Shown: positions 34,784 through 46,486, numbered from the stretch's first letter. The stretch is 64,000 bases of DNA from Sipunculus nudus (GCA_026874595.1 CM049319.1:51534917-51598916), one strand, 5' to 3'. The notes: generated by a model not told the origin, from the sequence alone. Numbers and translations are program-made.

Positions 34784-35570
34784 AAACCTGGATGCCAAAC
34801 TGTCACACCTTACCGCACAACAACAACAAGACCTATAGAACCTGCTGCGGAATTATGAACATTTTTAGTGACATTCCAACGCGAACTAACATGTTGTGCC
34901 ATGACGTCGATGTTGGCGAGGCAAGCGCAGTCAAGCAACATCCATATAGACTGAATCCGGAAAAGCAAAGGTATCTACAGGATGAGATTCAATATTTACT
35001 GGACAATGATTTTATTGAACCTATAGTAACAGTACCTGGAGTTAACCATATATTCTTGTGCCAAAACCTGATGGAAGTTACCGTATGTGCACAGATTATC
35101 GAAAACTGAACTCTGTCACCAAGACTGACACGTTCCCGATTCCGAGGATCGATGATTGTATTGATAGAGTCGGTAGCTCCAGATATGTCTCCAAGTTTGA
35201 CTTGCTAAAAGGATTCTGGCAAGTTCCGCTGAAAGAACGAGCGAAAGAAGTGTCCGCCTTTGTGACGCCGCAAGGACTATACCAGTAAAAATTTTGCCGT
35301 TTGGCATTGGGAACTCGCCAGCCACGTTCCAGCGCCTCAACCATATGGTTGTCAAGGACATTCAGGGCGACGCATATATTGATGACCTCATCGTGTACAG
35401 CGACACCTGGGAGAAACACCTGCAAATTCTTTGCGACCTCTTCGAAAGACTCTGTGAAGCACGTTTGACCGTCAACTTAGTAACATCTGAGTTCTGTCAT
35501 GCACAAGAAACATATTTTGGGTCATTTTATAGGGCAGGGTCAGGTAAAACCTGTTGATGCTACAATAAGT
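34784..35570 (+). pseudogene. Element A reverse transcriptase, frameshifted
   Basis: It follows integrase with only a linker (NLDAKLSHLTAQQQQ), as one polyprotein. Motifs are FSDIPTRTNM, HPYRLNP, RMCTDYRKLNSVT, SKFDLLKGFWQVPL, FGIGNSPATFQR and the catalytic YIDDLIVYS. These are Ty3/gypsy palm motifs. The frame breaks at about 34835, 35050 and 35290. The YxDD box is intact. Confidence 0.9.
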
Positions 35571-36163
35571 GCTATTTCTGCATTTCCTAGACCAGCGAAC
35601 AAAAGCAAATAATGCGTATGGTTGGACACTACCGGAAGTTTTGTCCAAATTTTGCTGCTGTAGCCGAACCTTTGACTAATTTGTTAAAGAAGAAACAAAA
35701 GTTTTTATGGAATGTTCAGTGTGAAAATGCATTTCAGAATTTGAAGGCAATTCTGCAAAGTTCACCAGTTTAGCAGCCCCAGACTTTTCTGTGCCTTTTA
35801 AGTTAGCTGTAGATGCTAGTGATACTGCTGCTGGTGCTGTGTTGTTACAAGAAGGCAATGATGGCATAGATCATCCAATTTGTTATTTCTCAAGAAAGTT
35901 TAATGCAAACCAGAAAAACTACTCCACTAAAATAATGTTTGGCTTTGATTTTGGCGTTGCAACATTTTGAAGTTTATGTTACTTCATCAGTCAGGCCTAT
36001 CATTGTCTTCAGTGATCACAATCCCCTCACGTTCATGAACAAGTTGAAATGGTAAAAATCAAAGATTGTTGATATGGAGTTTGTTCTTACAGGATTAAAA
36101 TCTTGATATCATACACATTAAAGGGAAAGACAATGTACTTGCTGATTGCTTATCGAGATGTTT
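35571..36163 (+). pseudogene. Element A RNase H, interrupted
   Basis: Contains MVGHYRKFCPNFAAVAEPLT (RT connection), then FKLAVDASDTAAGAVLLQ with the catalytic Asp, FSDHNPLTFMNKLKW, and the end KGKDNVLADCLSR. It removes RNA from the RNA:DNA hybrid. At least four stops or frame changes are visible. Nothing like integrase follows it before the polypurine tract. Confidence 0.85.
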
Positions 36164-36285
36164 ATGAAATGTTGTAAACAGGATGTTTATGTAATATTGT
36201 AAATAAGAGGATTTTGAAATGTTGTAAAAATTTAGTGATTGTGATCGCAAAAAGAATTTTTTCGAGAAAACTTTCTTTTTTTCTT

Positions 36286-36300
36286 ACAGGAGGGGGAGTG
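36286..36300 (+). promoter_or_regulatory. Polypurine tract of element A
   Basis: AGGAGGGGGAG sits directly before TGTGTCAGG, the likely first bases of the 3' LTR. This is the standard site for second-strand priming. Confidence 0.7.
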
Positions 36301-36333
36301 TGTCAGGTGCTCTTTATTATGTGACACGGCATT

Positions 36334-37332
36334 AGGAGGATTCTGATTGGGCTTGCCTACCATCTGACATGTGTGGCATGATTTTTACAATATTGTACAA
36401 CATCTTTCCTGAGTTAAGGCCAATAGAAGTGTGTACTAACTTTCTGATAAGTTTAATTTATACCTAAACAGCCAGACAAAAAAGCCTCATGTGTCATGCT
36501 TAGAACTTAACTGCGAAAGCTCCTGGGCATTACTGTTTGATGTGACACGGGCGTAACTCCTGTTATGACACTCGTGTCTGGCGGCGACCTCTTCTGATTT
36601 ACATTCTATGTTTAATCCGTACTAGTTGAACTCTCGTTGACATGTTTAGCCTTGGGTTTCACGCCTGGCCGAGGTCACGTGATGAGCCTGGTATGTAAAG
36701 ATACACAGCGCTGTTTTTCTAGAGAATTCCTGAGACGCGTGCTTACTGTGTTGTGCAAGATCTTAAGGACTGTTCGAGAAGTGGAAAATTCTCAGCTTGA
36801 GGTGTATAAAGGGGTGTGTTTTAGAACGGAAGGGCAGAGAGAGCAGCAGAGCAGATTCCAGCCGACGCAGAAGCGTGTGTCAGTTTCTATGACCATATCC
36901 GACGAATGCGGCAATTATGGATTTTCAAAGATTTTCTCCTGGATTTTGTGCATTTTAACTAAAGTTTACGTTCTGGATGGTTACAAGAGCTTTACACTGG
37001 ACTGTCATTCTCCTAGAGTTTACATTTAAATGACTTATCGTTGTGATGGTGTTGATAACCGGTACTGTGCACATTATTTTTCTATGTAATTGTATTGACT
37101 TGTTGCTATACCGCTGTTTTACTGTGTAATTGAATTGATTTAGTGTATTGTATTATAAGGGTTGTTTTAAGAATAAATTATAGTTATTTGTTAACCAAAA
37201 ACCACTGACTTCTTTATTCATTCCCCTAGACATTTCACGCTGCCTAGTGTTACAGAATCTGATTTATTTTATCTCCATAACATATTGTGTTCATCACGCA
37301 TACGTGATATGTTTATATTAGGTTCCGTAACA
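36334..37332 (+). repeat. Right arm of element A: integrase fragment in reverse, then LTR
   Basis: Begins at AGGAGGATTCTGATTGG, where the sequence leaves the short LTR start and becomes the reverse complement of the integrase zinc finger. It then continues as LTR with a TATA box (TATAAAGGGG at 36805) and an AATAAA signal at 37172. Open frames inside it are fortuitous. Confidence 0.85.
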
Positions 37333-37338
37333 TAAAAT

Positions 37339-37358
37339 AGGTGCTCTCGTCGGGATGC
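37339..37358 (+). promoter_or_regulatory. Primer-binding-site-like sequence after right LTR
   Basis: AGGTGCTCTCGTCGGGATGC follows the LTR end by a few bases. Its complement resembles a tRNA 3' end (CATCCCGACGAGAGCACC). A true 3' LTR would be followed by host DNA, so this suggests the right LTR was once a 5' LTR. Confidence 0.4.
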
Positions 37359-39505
37359 TTAATAGTTTATTGAGACTCATTAATCTAAGACTCATAATCT
37401 GTTACAGATATGCCCCTTAACTTAATATTCACTAATTTTTTATCCTAGAGTTTCTTATTTTGTTATAATAATTATAATAATAAAGCGTATAATAATAATA
37501 CTAATAATAATATAATCATTATAATAATATTAATATCATTAATAAATAATAATAATGATAATAATTATAATAATAACATTAATAAAATTATTAATATTAA
37601 TATCAATAATACTAATACTAATGTAAAGACCCATCCTTAGCAAATTTTATTGATATATATTTATATCTATTCCAGGTACAAGCAATTTAAATTGATTTAA
37701 ATTTTAATTTATATATATTCTAATCATTCATCACAAATTTTAAACCACAACTGAAACATAAAAAGAACATAACACAGCACAATGGTTTTCTCTTTTAAAT
37801 AAATTCACACGACTACAGTTATCGACCATACTACTCCAAAATACTAACTTATTACAACGATTCATCGAAGGAAACCATTCTTAAAATGTTTTACTCTTCT
37901 TGGACAAGTCAGTGTAATTATAATAACATTAATAAATAAATATATAACCATGGTTAAGCAACTTTGCAAGGTTCCATTATTGCCCTGTTTAAAATAAGAA
38001 TTTGCATTAAGATCACATGTGCAGGGTGATTAATGGGATGGGGATATGAATGCATTTTTCTAGAAAATTTTTCATGCCAAACATATTATAAAGCCAGAAG
38101 GGAATACATTTTTGTAAGTGGGCAATATGTTTTCCTGTGTCAGCTGGTCACAAAGAACATATCCTTTATAGTTTTACAAGTGTAATTGCATTTTTTTGTG
38201 TACAATATATAACACCATGCACTAGTTGCAGCATTGCTGACACTCATATATATTTTAATGATGTCCAGCAAAATATATGCAATTTTGTTTTGTATTAGCA
38301 AGATCATTATATACATATATAAATTTACAATTATGAGGCACTATTAAATTGTGTTTGTTAGTTGAGACTGAACTAATAAACGAAGTATTCTTGTATATAA
38401 TGATATCTTTGGTAGTAATTTTTTTGGGAGACGGCACCATTTATCGTATTTTTATGCAAGTCATAGGCCATTGTCTTTTATAAACCAAGATTGTTTCTTT
38501 TTCATTAAAAGAATGAACATATTTTCTAGTTGTATAAGTTAGACAGGTCTTCTTAGATGTTAAAACTACTTTATAATTTCTTTCCTAATATCTTATATTC
38601 ACATGCGTCATTTCCGTCTGATAGAACCAAATATCATCTTTTGCAGTATGTAGACCGAAATATGCCTGTACCTCTTGTTTCAATGATTTAGTTTAAGCCT
38701 CACTAAATGGGATAACTAAAGTTTTTGTGGATCATGGCAGAGTACACGTAACTTCTATTATCATGACACTGATCAAATATACAGTGAAGCTATCTTTAGG
38801 TAATCTCATTAATCTCTCCTGATAAAATACTGGCAGTCAAGCTGGGCTATGTTTTTTGCCTTACGGCCCAGTGCGCATGCGCCAGATTGGGAGCTTCGTT
38901 TCCAAACATATTCTTTTAAGTTTGTCATGTATGCGCATGCGTAAAAAATTCTTGGTACTGTATCTACAACTTCTACAAAGACAACAAGGTCACTTGGTAA
39001 TCTGTCAACGCGTCGCATCGGTTTTACAATGATTTACTTTTTTACTATCATTTGTTCCGTCAGAGCACCGTGAATAAAACTTTGTCAGATCTTAGTAAAG
39101 GAAATATGATAAAGAACTATCAATGCTCAGTACGAGAACGGAGAGGGGACGCACGTTATCAGACATCTGTTATATGACGCTTGGCCCGTGGAAAGGCTTG
39201 CTGTCACCGTGTCGGGTTGAAATTTACATTGAAAAATAAATTTTCGTTTTGGGTGGATAGGGCTCTCGACAAACCGTGAAAATGCAAATGGGACATTTCT
39301 TACTATAACCGTTAACAGTTTTTGGAAATCTGTCGCGTCAGGATACATTCCGCGCCACATTTTGTTTACTTTGGCGTTGCATGCCCCTGTTATTGTTGCA
39401 TGCCCCACGTAGTTGCTGTCGATTGTCCATGTTATATTTATCATAAACCACAAGTCCTAAAGTTGACTCAGTGTGTCATGTTTTATTAGCAAACGTACAG
39501 CTTGC
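37359..39505. other. Intergenic, AT-rich
   Basis: Has AAT/ATA trinucleotide-rich DNA at about 37470-37620. A GC-richer stretch at 38850-39450 has no recognised coding content. A short piece at about 39130-39230 resembles 49180-49295. Confidence 0.5.
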
Positions 39506-39506
39506 A

Positions 39507-39507
<1 letters not shown>

Positions 39508-39580
<73 letters not shown>
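39508..39580. repeat. (AT)n microsatellite
   Basis: About 36 uninterrupted TA dinucleotides. Confidence 0.97.
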
Positions 39581-39587
<7 letters not shown>

Positions 39588-39978
39588 GCTATTTTCTGGA
39601 AATACATTTAAACTCTACGTATTTCCGAGTCTAAGCCATCTAAACAGTAAGAACCAAACAGTAAATGTAAGTCCTACCATGTTTTGCCGCCATCTTTATA
39701 ACCAGCCAGCGAAAATCCGAAGTAGCAGCTCTGTACATCTATCGGGTTGCATCTATCCTTTCGCACGCATTCGAGAATTTTCCCAAGCAATAGCTTGTTA
39801 AACGATGTCTCAGAATATTAAGTAAACCACTTGTTTTTTTTTTTTTTTTTGTTTTTTTTTATTTTTTAGCATTATTATATTGGACATATTCCGAAACTTT
39901 TAATACAAACATGTCACACATTCATACCAGAACGACAATGTTTCCGCAAATGTAAGGGTATTACTTCATAAAAGAATA

Positions 39979-40370
39979 CTAATGAAACAGAATGAAGTTA
40001 CAACGTGGTTTTTTTGTACTTTTTTTTGTAACGAGGCCAATCTTTTCATCCTTTAAGGAAACAGACAGAGGCGGGATTTCTTGATCGAAGCCTTTAAATA
40101 AACCAAACTTATTAATCAATATGAAGAGATCAATAAGCGGCTTTCTTTCATGCTCAACATTTTTACAGACATATACGATCCTTGGGAAAATTGCGGTTAA
40201 TATGATGCCAAATACTTCGACCCAATTCTGAATTTGATTATAAAATGTAACAGAAACATGACATCCACAAAATAGATGCACTAATAATACAATATCAGTA
40301 AAACAATAACATTTTGATAATTTCCGATATCTTCCAGGTAAACAACAACTCATTAAAGGCTAGAATAACA
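39979..40370 (-). pseudogene. LINE ORF2 C-terminal fragment
   Basis: An open 124-codon frame reads LLVHLFCGCHVSVTFYNQIQ and NWVEVFGIIL, then VEHERKPLIDLFILINKF. This matches the HLFxxC..Wxxlxxw end of LINE ORF2 proteins and the following conserved leucine/isoleucine segment. No other part of the element is seen. Confidence 0.7.
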
Positions 40371-40708
40371 TGTAGTATATCACTCAGGCAAATATCACAG
40401 GTTTTATAGTACAGATGCAGTGAAGCGCCCCTCAAAGTTAACCTGTTGGTGAACAAACATTGAAGCTTCTTTAAACTGGCCTGATTTTTCAGTACTTGTG
40501 TGCATAATTACACCGCATCTTTGTCAACTCAACCAGTCAACCGATGTTTGCCATTTCAGTTTATTTGAGACATGTATTAAAATCTTGAACGTTATTGTTA
40601 TTTTTTCAAGATTTTTATCCATTAGTGTGATATTGCTTGAATGGACATATAATATAAAACCTGTCTGTATTCTTTGAACAGTGCCATATGTATGATAAAT
40701 ATTTTATC

Positions 40709-40713
40709 GTTAT
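40709..40713 (+). repeat. Target-site duplication of element B, left
   Basis: GTTAT immediately outside the left LTR; the same five bases follow the right LTR. Confidence 0.85.
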
Positions 40714-41689
40714 TGTCACAAATATGTGTGTATATATGATGATTTTCAGTTCATTGTTAATTTAAGGGACTATGTCTTTCGCAGCGATCAAGGATGACAA
40801 ATAACAAACAAATCCAATGTACAAATTTAACTATTTATATAAAAATTTAACAATAAAACATTCTATAATTATGCCAACTCCAGCATCATATGAGACACAT
40901 ATAACAAATTACTATACCAATAATCAATCATACAATATCAATGAATTTCTACTTACCAAATAAAATAATACAAAATCCATTAAAAAAAATAAAGTCTTTC
41001 CTCTTGGTTGAGCTTTTTCAATAAATTCCTTTCATACATATGTAACAAATATCGTTCAAGTTCACTTTTGCTTCACTTAATTGTCACTTCCCATAATATC
41101 AAAGTAGAGATTTTGTGTACACCGAATCTTCATGGCTAGCCACGCTGTTATGCATAATACTTATGTTAAGTCTGTTGACCTGGGCTGATTAATGTTTCAT
41201 AAAAAAAAACACAAGGTTCCACAACTTCATCATACTGCTTATTTTAGAAAGTCCGGTATTCCATTTTGATGTCTGAGTAACTTGCTGTCACTGGTATTAT
41301 TTTATTTTTATGCTTGTCTGGAACCACCTTTTCTCTTCAACAATCTGGCAAGTACTGAAGACACTCATGCTGTCCCAGACACTTCAAGGCTACACCCACT
41401 TGTCCATTGTCTGACCTGGCTGTACTTGGACAGACAGCACTGTCCTAGGGCAAGTTTAACCCTTGACTCTGTGTCTCCGCTGTGCACGTAAACAAAGCTT
41501 GCTGGCTGGAATACACATTTGTCACATTGAAGAACCCTGTATACTGCATGCTGATCTTGACCCAAGGTCAACTATACAAGAAGTACCATGTTTCTTAAAG
41601 TAAATGGTTTTCTTTTAAAACAACTTAATATATTAAATAGATGATCTCTTAAAAGACCTTAAATATGGCAGATAAAGGATTACTTGACA
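40714..41689 (-). repeat. Element B 3' LTR
   Basis: 976 bp, paired with 45503-46481. TGTCA..TGACA termini. It is next to the purine-rich tract CTTGAGTGGGGGCGTGT (minus strand, 41690-41706). Confidence 0.93.
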
Positions 41690-41983
41690 ACACGCCCCCA
41701 CTCAAGAAAATATTTCTACATTTTATCTAATTTATTCCCATTTAAGGTTTTGTTTACACTTCTTTTCATTAAACATCAGTGAAACATATTTACATGAACA
41801 TGTTACATGCTATAAACAAACTTTTTTACAACATATGATCATATAATCACAAATCAGATCACACAAACAATATCTTGCCATAATCAACCTCTAGCATATG
41901 ACACCCACAATATTAAATGCTTAGTAGTAATGATAATACTTAATGATCCTAATTCATGTTATTCTAATATTGCCATTCACAGT

Positions 41984-43299
41984 TTAAGTCTGTCTGCTCA
42001 AGTAGTCCGCCCCCACATTCTCAGATCCCTTTAAAGCCTGTATCTTAAATCTGTAAGCCTGCAGAAACAATGCCCATCGTATAATGCGACTGTTTCCTGC
42101 TTAACTCTTCTGTATATAGGCAAGTGGTTGGTGGTCAGTCTGTAGTGTGAACTCTTTGCCATAGAGATAATTTTGAAATTTCTTCACTGCAAACACCAGA
42201 GCCAAACATTCTCTTTTATGACTGAATAATTTCATTCTCTAGGTAGCAGCTTTTCGCTAGCAAATGCCACAGGAAATTTCCCATCATCATACCCTTGAAG
42301 CAATTCCGCTCCAACACCCGTGTCTGACGCGTCAGCCGGGACAATAAATGGCCTTTCAAAATCTGGTATTCTGAGAATTGGGGCTTGGGTGAGCAATGGC
42401 TTTATTGCCTTAAATGAACGTTCTTGTGCTTCTCCTCAACGAACAGTAATTGGCTGGCCCTTCTTTGTCAGATCTGGTAAAGCTACAGCTACATCTGCGA
42501 AGTTTGGAATAAACTTCCCGTAATATCCTGCCAGACCCAAAAAATGACCTTACCTGACGTTTGGTATTGGGACGCGGAGCTTCTCTAATTTTGTCAAGCT
42601 TTTCAACCTCCATCATGATTTGACCATTACCTACTTCATCACCAACAAAATTTATTGACTATATCCTACAAAAGACTTAGTAGGTCTTGCTGTTAAGCCT
42701 GCCTCTATAATGTGCTGGAAAAGCTCTCTTAGCATTGTCATATGCTCTCTGCATGTAGGAGTATGACCTAGAACGTCATCAACAAAATTATCTACATTGT
42801 TGACTCCTTTTAACATCTTACGCATCATCCGGTTAAATGTTGCGGTACTGTGATATCTCTGCTATTCTTAGCTACTGGAATTTGCCAATACCCCTTGCTC
42901 AAATTTATCTTTGTGAAAACCTGATCCCCATAGAGTTTTGCCATGATATCATCAGCATTGGGCATAGGTTTTGCATCAAATTTGTTATGGCATTGATTCG
43001 CCGGAAGTCTATACAGAATCGATTGGTTTGATCCTTTTTCTTCACCAATACGACTGGAGAATTATGAGGAATTGGATGGCTCAATCACACCCACAGCTAA
43101 CATATTAGTGACCTCCCTTTCTATGCTCTCACGCACTGAGTATAGGACTGGATATGGCTTTGACCTTATAGGCTCCTTTGTAGTTGTCACTATTTCATGT
43201 TCACTCAAGCTAGTCTCACCTGGTCTGTCAGTGAATATGTCTGAGAATTCTCTCAGCAATCCTATAACCTCTGCTCTTTGTTCTGAACTAAGACTCGGG
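41984..43299 (-). pseudogene. Element B reverse transcriptase and RNase H, broken
   Basis: The leader HEIVTTTKEPIRSKPYPV is in frame with integrase. After 43062 the frame shifts repeatedly. LVKKKDQTNRFCIDFR, NNVDNFVDDVLGHTP (the YxDD box as FVDD), RPNTKRQVRSFFG and DASDTGVGAELLQ (RNase H Asp) can all be read. The end is GSENVGADYLSRQT with a stop at 41984. An antisense open frame at 43072-43473 is a shadow. Confidence 0.88.
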
Positions 43300-44560
43300 T
43301 TTACATGGACATCTTTATATGTCTCCTTGCTTGATACAGGAAGCAATAAATCTAACAAATTCTCATCATCAACTATCCCATCTGAATCATATTCTGGTTC
43401 AACCACAGCTGACCCTGCCTCAATTACCTCTACCTGGCATGCACCTGCTGTAGCATCAACCGGCTCAAAGTAACGTTTGAGCAAATTTGCATGATAGACC
43501 CTAGTCTTGCCCTGGAGCTTTACTTTGTAGTCACGTTCATTAACAACTTCAACTACCTCATAGGGACCTTTCCACTGCAATAACAGTTTATTGTGGTTGA
43601 TAGGCAATAACACCAAGACTTTTTGTCCTACTTGGAATTTCCTGTCCTTTGTCCTTTTGTCATAGTGGTGTTTATACACCCCTTGTGCCTCATGTAGACT
43701 CTCTCTAGTTAACTTGCAAGTTTCCTCCAATTTATTTCTCAAATCTAACACATACTGATAAATGTTTGTAGTCTCTGGAGTTTCTGTGGCTGTCCACAGC
43801 TCCTTCAAAATTTGCATAGGGCCCCTAACAGACCTGCCATAAATCATTTCTAATGGAGAAAATCCTGTATTTGCTTGGAAAACTTCACGATAGACAAACA
43901 AAACCGCTGGCAGATAACGGTCCCAATCGCGTGGCCTTTCTTGGCACATTTTCTTTAACTTTGCCTTAAGAACTCCATTAACTCTTGCACATCGCCCATT
44001 ACACTTAGGGTTGTAGGGGGTTGTGAACATTTGTTTACATCCAACCAACCTACTGACTTCCTGCATCAGCTGTGATGTAAATTGAGTGCCCCTGTCACTT
44101 AGAGTTTCCGATGGGAATCCCACTCTACTGAATATTTCTAACAGTGCTTCTGCTACTCTCTCTGTCTCAATCTTCGGCAGTGCAATAGCCTCTGGGTACC
44201 TTGTACAAATGTCTACTAGTTAGTATGTACCGATTACCTGTATCGGACACGGGCTGGATCGGTCCGACCAGATCTATTGCTAAACAGGAGAATGGGGAAT
44301 CGATGATAGGCATCTCACCTAGCGGCACCTTGGGCAACTTTCCCTTGGACTTACAGTAGCGTGTCACATCAGCAGTGATACCAGGCCAATGGAACTCGAA
44401 GAAATCCTATCGATTGTCTTCCTGATACCCAAATGGCCTCCGACTATGGAAGCATGAGCTAGGCCCATAACCTGACTCCCATACTTCTTGGGTACCCCTA
44501 CCTGTTTCACCTCTACTGCACTATCACCTCTAGGCTTCGAAAATATACGGTAGAGAACAT
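43300..44560 (-). pseudogene. Element B integrase, catalytic Glu lost
   Basis: The zinc finger shows LAHASIVGGHLGIRKT, but its second cysteine pair is missing. The core starts SCLAIDLVGPIQ (first Asp), then after a frame break LSDRGTQFTSQL (second Asp). The third catalytic position reads NGRCARVNG where ERxNG is expected, so the Glu is Ala. The C-terminal part has FQVGQKVLVLLPINHNKLLL and YHANLLKRYF, then runs in frame into the RT leader LLREFSDIFTDRPG. Confidence 0.9.
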
Positions 44561-44602
44561 TATCTCTAATTTTTTACTTATACATATGCTGGCCCTTTGT
44601 AT

Positions 44603-44839
44603 TTAATTGATACCCTCTCTTGCATATGCCCGCAATTTATCTAGGGACGCATCATTTTTCTGCTCTTTCTTTAGCTCTGCCGAAGTAACTGACCCAGCAT
44701 CAGGTTCTCTTGCCACAGTGAGTGGCTTCATATCTTGCTCAGCCTTCTTGGCTTGAGCCCTAGTGGCTACTGCTATCATCTCCTCTCCTGACTCCACGAT
44801 AACTGCTTTGGCTTTTCCTGCGACGTTGGATTCTACCAT
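44603..44839 (-). pseudogene. Element B linker before integrase
   Basis: Reads ATRAQAKKAEQDMKPL and SAELKKEQKNDASLDKLRAY. The T-R-x-Q-x-K ... E-L..Q..D.SL pattern is the spacer that precedes the integrase zinc finger in gypsy-type polyproteins. No protease active site (D-S/T-G) is visible upstream. Confidence 0.6.
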
Positions 44840-44869
44840 CTCATTGATCTCATTTGACTCATCTTGTCA

Positions 44870-45290
44870 CTAATTAGTCCCTTATGCACCTTTGGCTTGG
44901 CTATACACTCAGAAGCCTGCGGATCTATAGCACCTGGGATATTCCCGATTATTAGATCACAAATAAGTTTGTCTCTTAAAAACAATGACACACAGCCATG
45001 AACTGGTCACGCACCATCATGTCCTTCAGACTATCATAGTCCAATTCCATCCACCTAGAAAAATAAATTTGCAGCTTATACACAAAATGCGTCGTTATCT
45101 CACTAGTATCGGGTTTTGTCCCACGGAATTTTCGTCTGAACCCTTCCTCGTTCTGTTGATATCTCTTAAGAAGAGCACTTTTAAGCTGTTCATAATCATT
45201 GGCTTCTATAGCCGGCATGTACAAAACGTTGCAGCTCATCACTATCATAACCTAACTCTTTCCCTAGCTCTATCAATTCTTTGAGACTTG
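44870..45290 (-). pseudogene. Element B gag-like protein fragment
   Basis: The frame 45248-44976 reads EQLKSALLKRYQQNEEGFRR, KFRGTKPDTSE and YFSRWMELD, then MMVRDQFMAV. This is the helical capsid-like pattern (LxxRYxxxxEGFRxKFR...RWxEL...RDQF) of SCAN-like gag. A second frame continues LRDKLICDLIIGNIPGAI. The N-terminus and any nucleocapsid zinc knuckle are not seen. Confidence 0.75.
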
Positions 45291-45480
45291 TCATGTTTAT
45301 GACTTCACCTAGCACCCTGCTCCACTATAAACTTAAAAGAAACTTCTTAACATACAATATTTAACATACTGCTTACCATTGAACAGTTTTCATACAATAC
45401 ACTTATTTGCTAGTCATCAATCCTCTGCTGCACTTTTAAAACCAAAGTAAAATTTTGAGGGAATACCGACAATAACTTTT

Positions 45481-45500
45481 GATCCCGTAACGAGCCCCCA
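45481..45500 (-). promoter_or_regulatory. Primer binding site of element B
   Basis: Minus strand TGGGGGCTCGTTACGGGATC lies two bases inside the 5' LTR. Its complement ends in CCCCCA, as a tRNA 3' end must. It resembles the proline-tRNA site of gammaretroviruses with two bases altered. Confidence 0.75.
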
Positions 45501-45502
45501 AA

Positions 45503-46481
45503 TGTCAAAAATATGTGTGTGTATATATTTGATGAGTTTCAGTTCATTGTTTATTTAAATGAATATGTCTTTCGCAGCGATCAAGTATGATAAATAACAA
45601 AAAAAAATCCAATGTACAAATCTAACTATTTATATAAAAATTAAAAAATAAAACATTCTATAATTATGCCAACTCCAGCATCATATGAGACACATATAAC
45701 AAATTACTATACCAATAATTAATCATACAATATCATTGAGTTTCTACTTACCAAATAAAACAATTCAAAGTCCATTCAAACAAATAAAGTCTTTCCTCTT
45801 CAATAAATTCCTTTAATGCATATGTAACAAATATCGTTCAAGTTCACTTTTGCTTCACTTATTGTCACTTCCCATAATATCAAAGTAGAGATTTTGTGTA
45901 CACCGAATCTTCATGGCTAACCACGCTGTTATGCATAATCCTTATGTTTAGTCTGATCGATGTTTCATATAAAAATAGCACAAGGTTCCACAACTTCGTC
46001 ATACTGCTTGTTTTTCCCAGGTATTTTACAAAGTCCGGTATTCCATTTTGATGTCTGAGTAACATGCTGTGACCGGTATTATTTTATTTTAATGTTTGTC
46101 TGGAACCACCTTCTCTCTTTAACAATCTGGCAAGTACTGAAGACACTTATGCTGTCCCAGACACTTCAAGGCTACATCAACTTGTCCTTTGTCTGACCTG
46201 GCTGTACTTGGACAGACAGCACTGTCCCAGGGCAAGTTTAACCCTTGACTCTGTGTCTCCGCTGTACACGTAAACAAAGCTTGCTGGCTGGTATACACGA
46301 TTTGTCCAGTGAAGAACCCTGTGTACTGCATGCTGATCCTGACCCAAGGTCATCTATACAAAAAATACCATGTTTCTTAAAGTAATAACAAATAAAGTAT
46401 TTTCTGTTATAACACCTTAATATATTAAATAGATGATCTCTTAAAAGACCCTAAATATGACAAATAAAGGATTTCTTGACA
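45503..46481 (-). repeat. Element B 5' LTR
   Basis: 979 bp, the same sequence as 40714-41689 apart from scattered differences, including a deletion near 45795 where the left copy has GGTTGAGC. It is followed inward by the primer binding site. Confidence 0.93.
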
Positions 46482-46486
46482 GTTAT
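46482..46486 (+). repeat. Target-site duplication of element B, right
   Basis: GTTAT immediately after the LTR end, matching 40709-40713. Confidence 0.85.

Larger units (their letters stand above)
32782..37332 (+). mobile_element. Ty3/gypsy-like retrotransposon with inverted LTR arms (element A)
   Basis: The pol region reads on the plus strand in the order integrase, reverse transcriptase, RNase H. It is bordered by two arms of about 1 kb that are reverse complements of each other (32782-33770 and 36334-37332), not direct LTRs. The RT is Ty3/gypsy-type by motif, but the integrase-first order resembles the Gmr1-like group. Stops and frameshifts abound, and no gag or protease is seen. The five bases outside the arms (TATTA, TAAAA) do not match, so the present form did not arise by simple insertion. 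Confidence 0.85.
40714..46481 (-). mobile_element. Ty3/gypsy-like LTR retrotransposon, Gmr1-like order (element B)
   Basis: A structurally complete 5.77-kb element with two direct LTRs beginning TGTCA and ending TGACA, a 5-bp target duplication (GTTAT), a primer binding site and a purine-rich tract. On the minus strand the order is gag, a linker, integrase, reverse transcriptase, RNase H. Integrase is fused upstream of RT, in a single open frame at 44123-43062. Coding parts carry stops and frameshifts, and the two LTRs differ by substitutions and indels, so the copy is old and inactive. Confidence 0.95.

Noticed and set aside
36637-37029. 130-codon plus-strand open frame
   Set aside because: It lies wholly inside the LTR-like arm of element A across the TATA box; it matches no protein family and its inverted partner does not keep the frame.
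43072-43473. 133-codon plus-strand open frame
   Set aside because: Exactly antisense to the integrase-RT polyprotein of element B, so a shadow.
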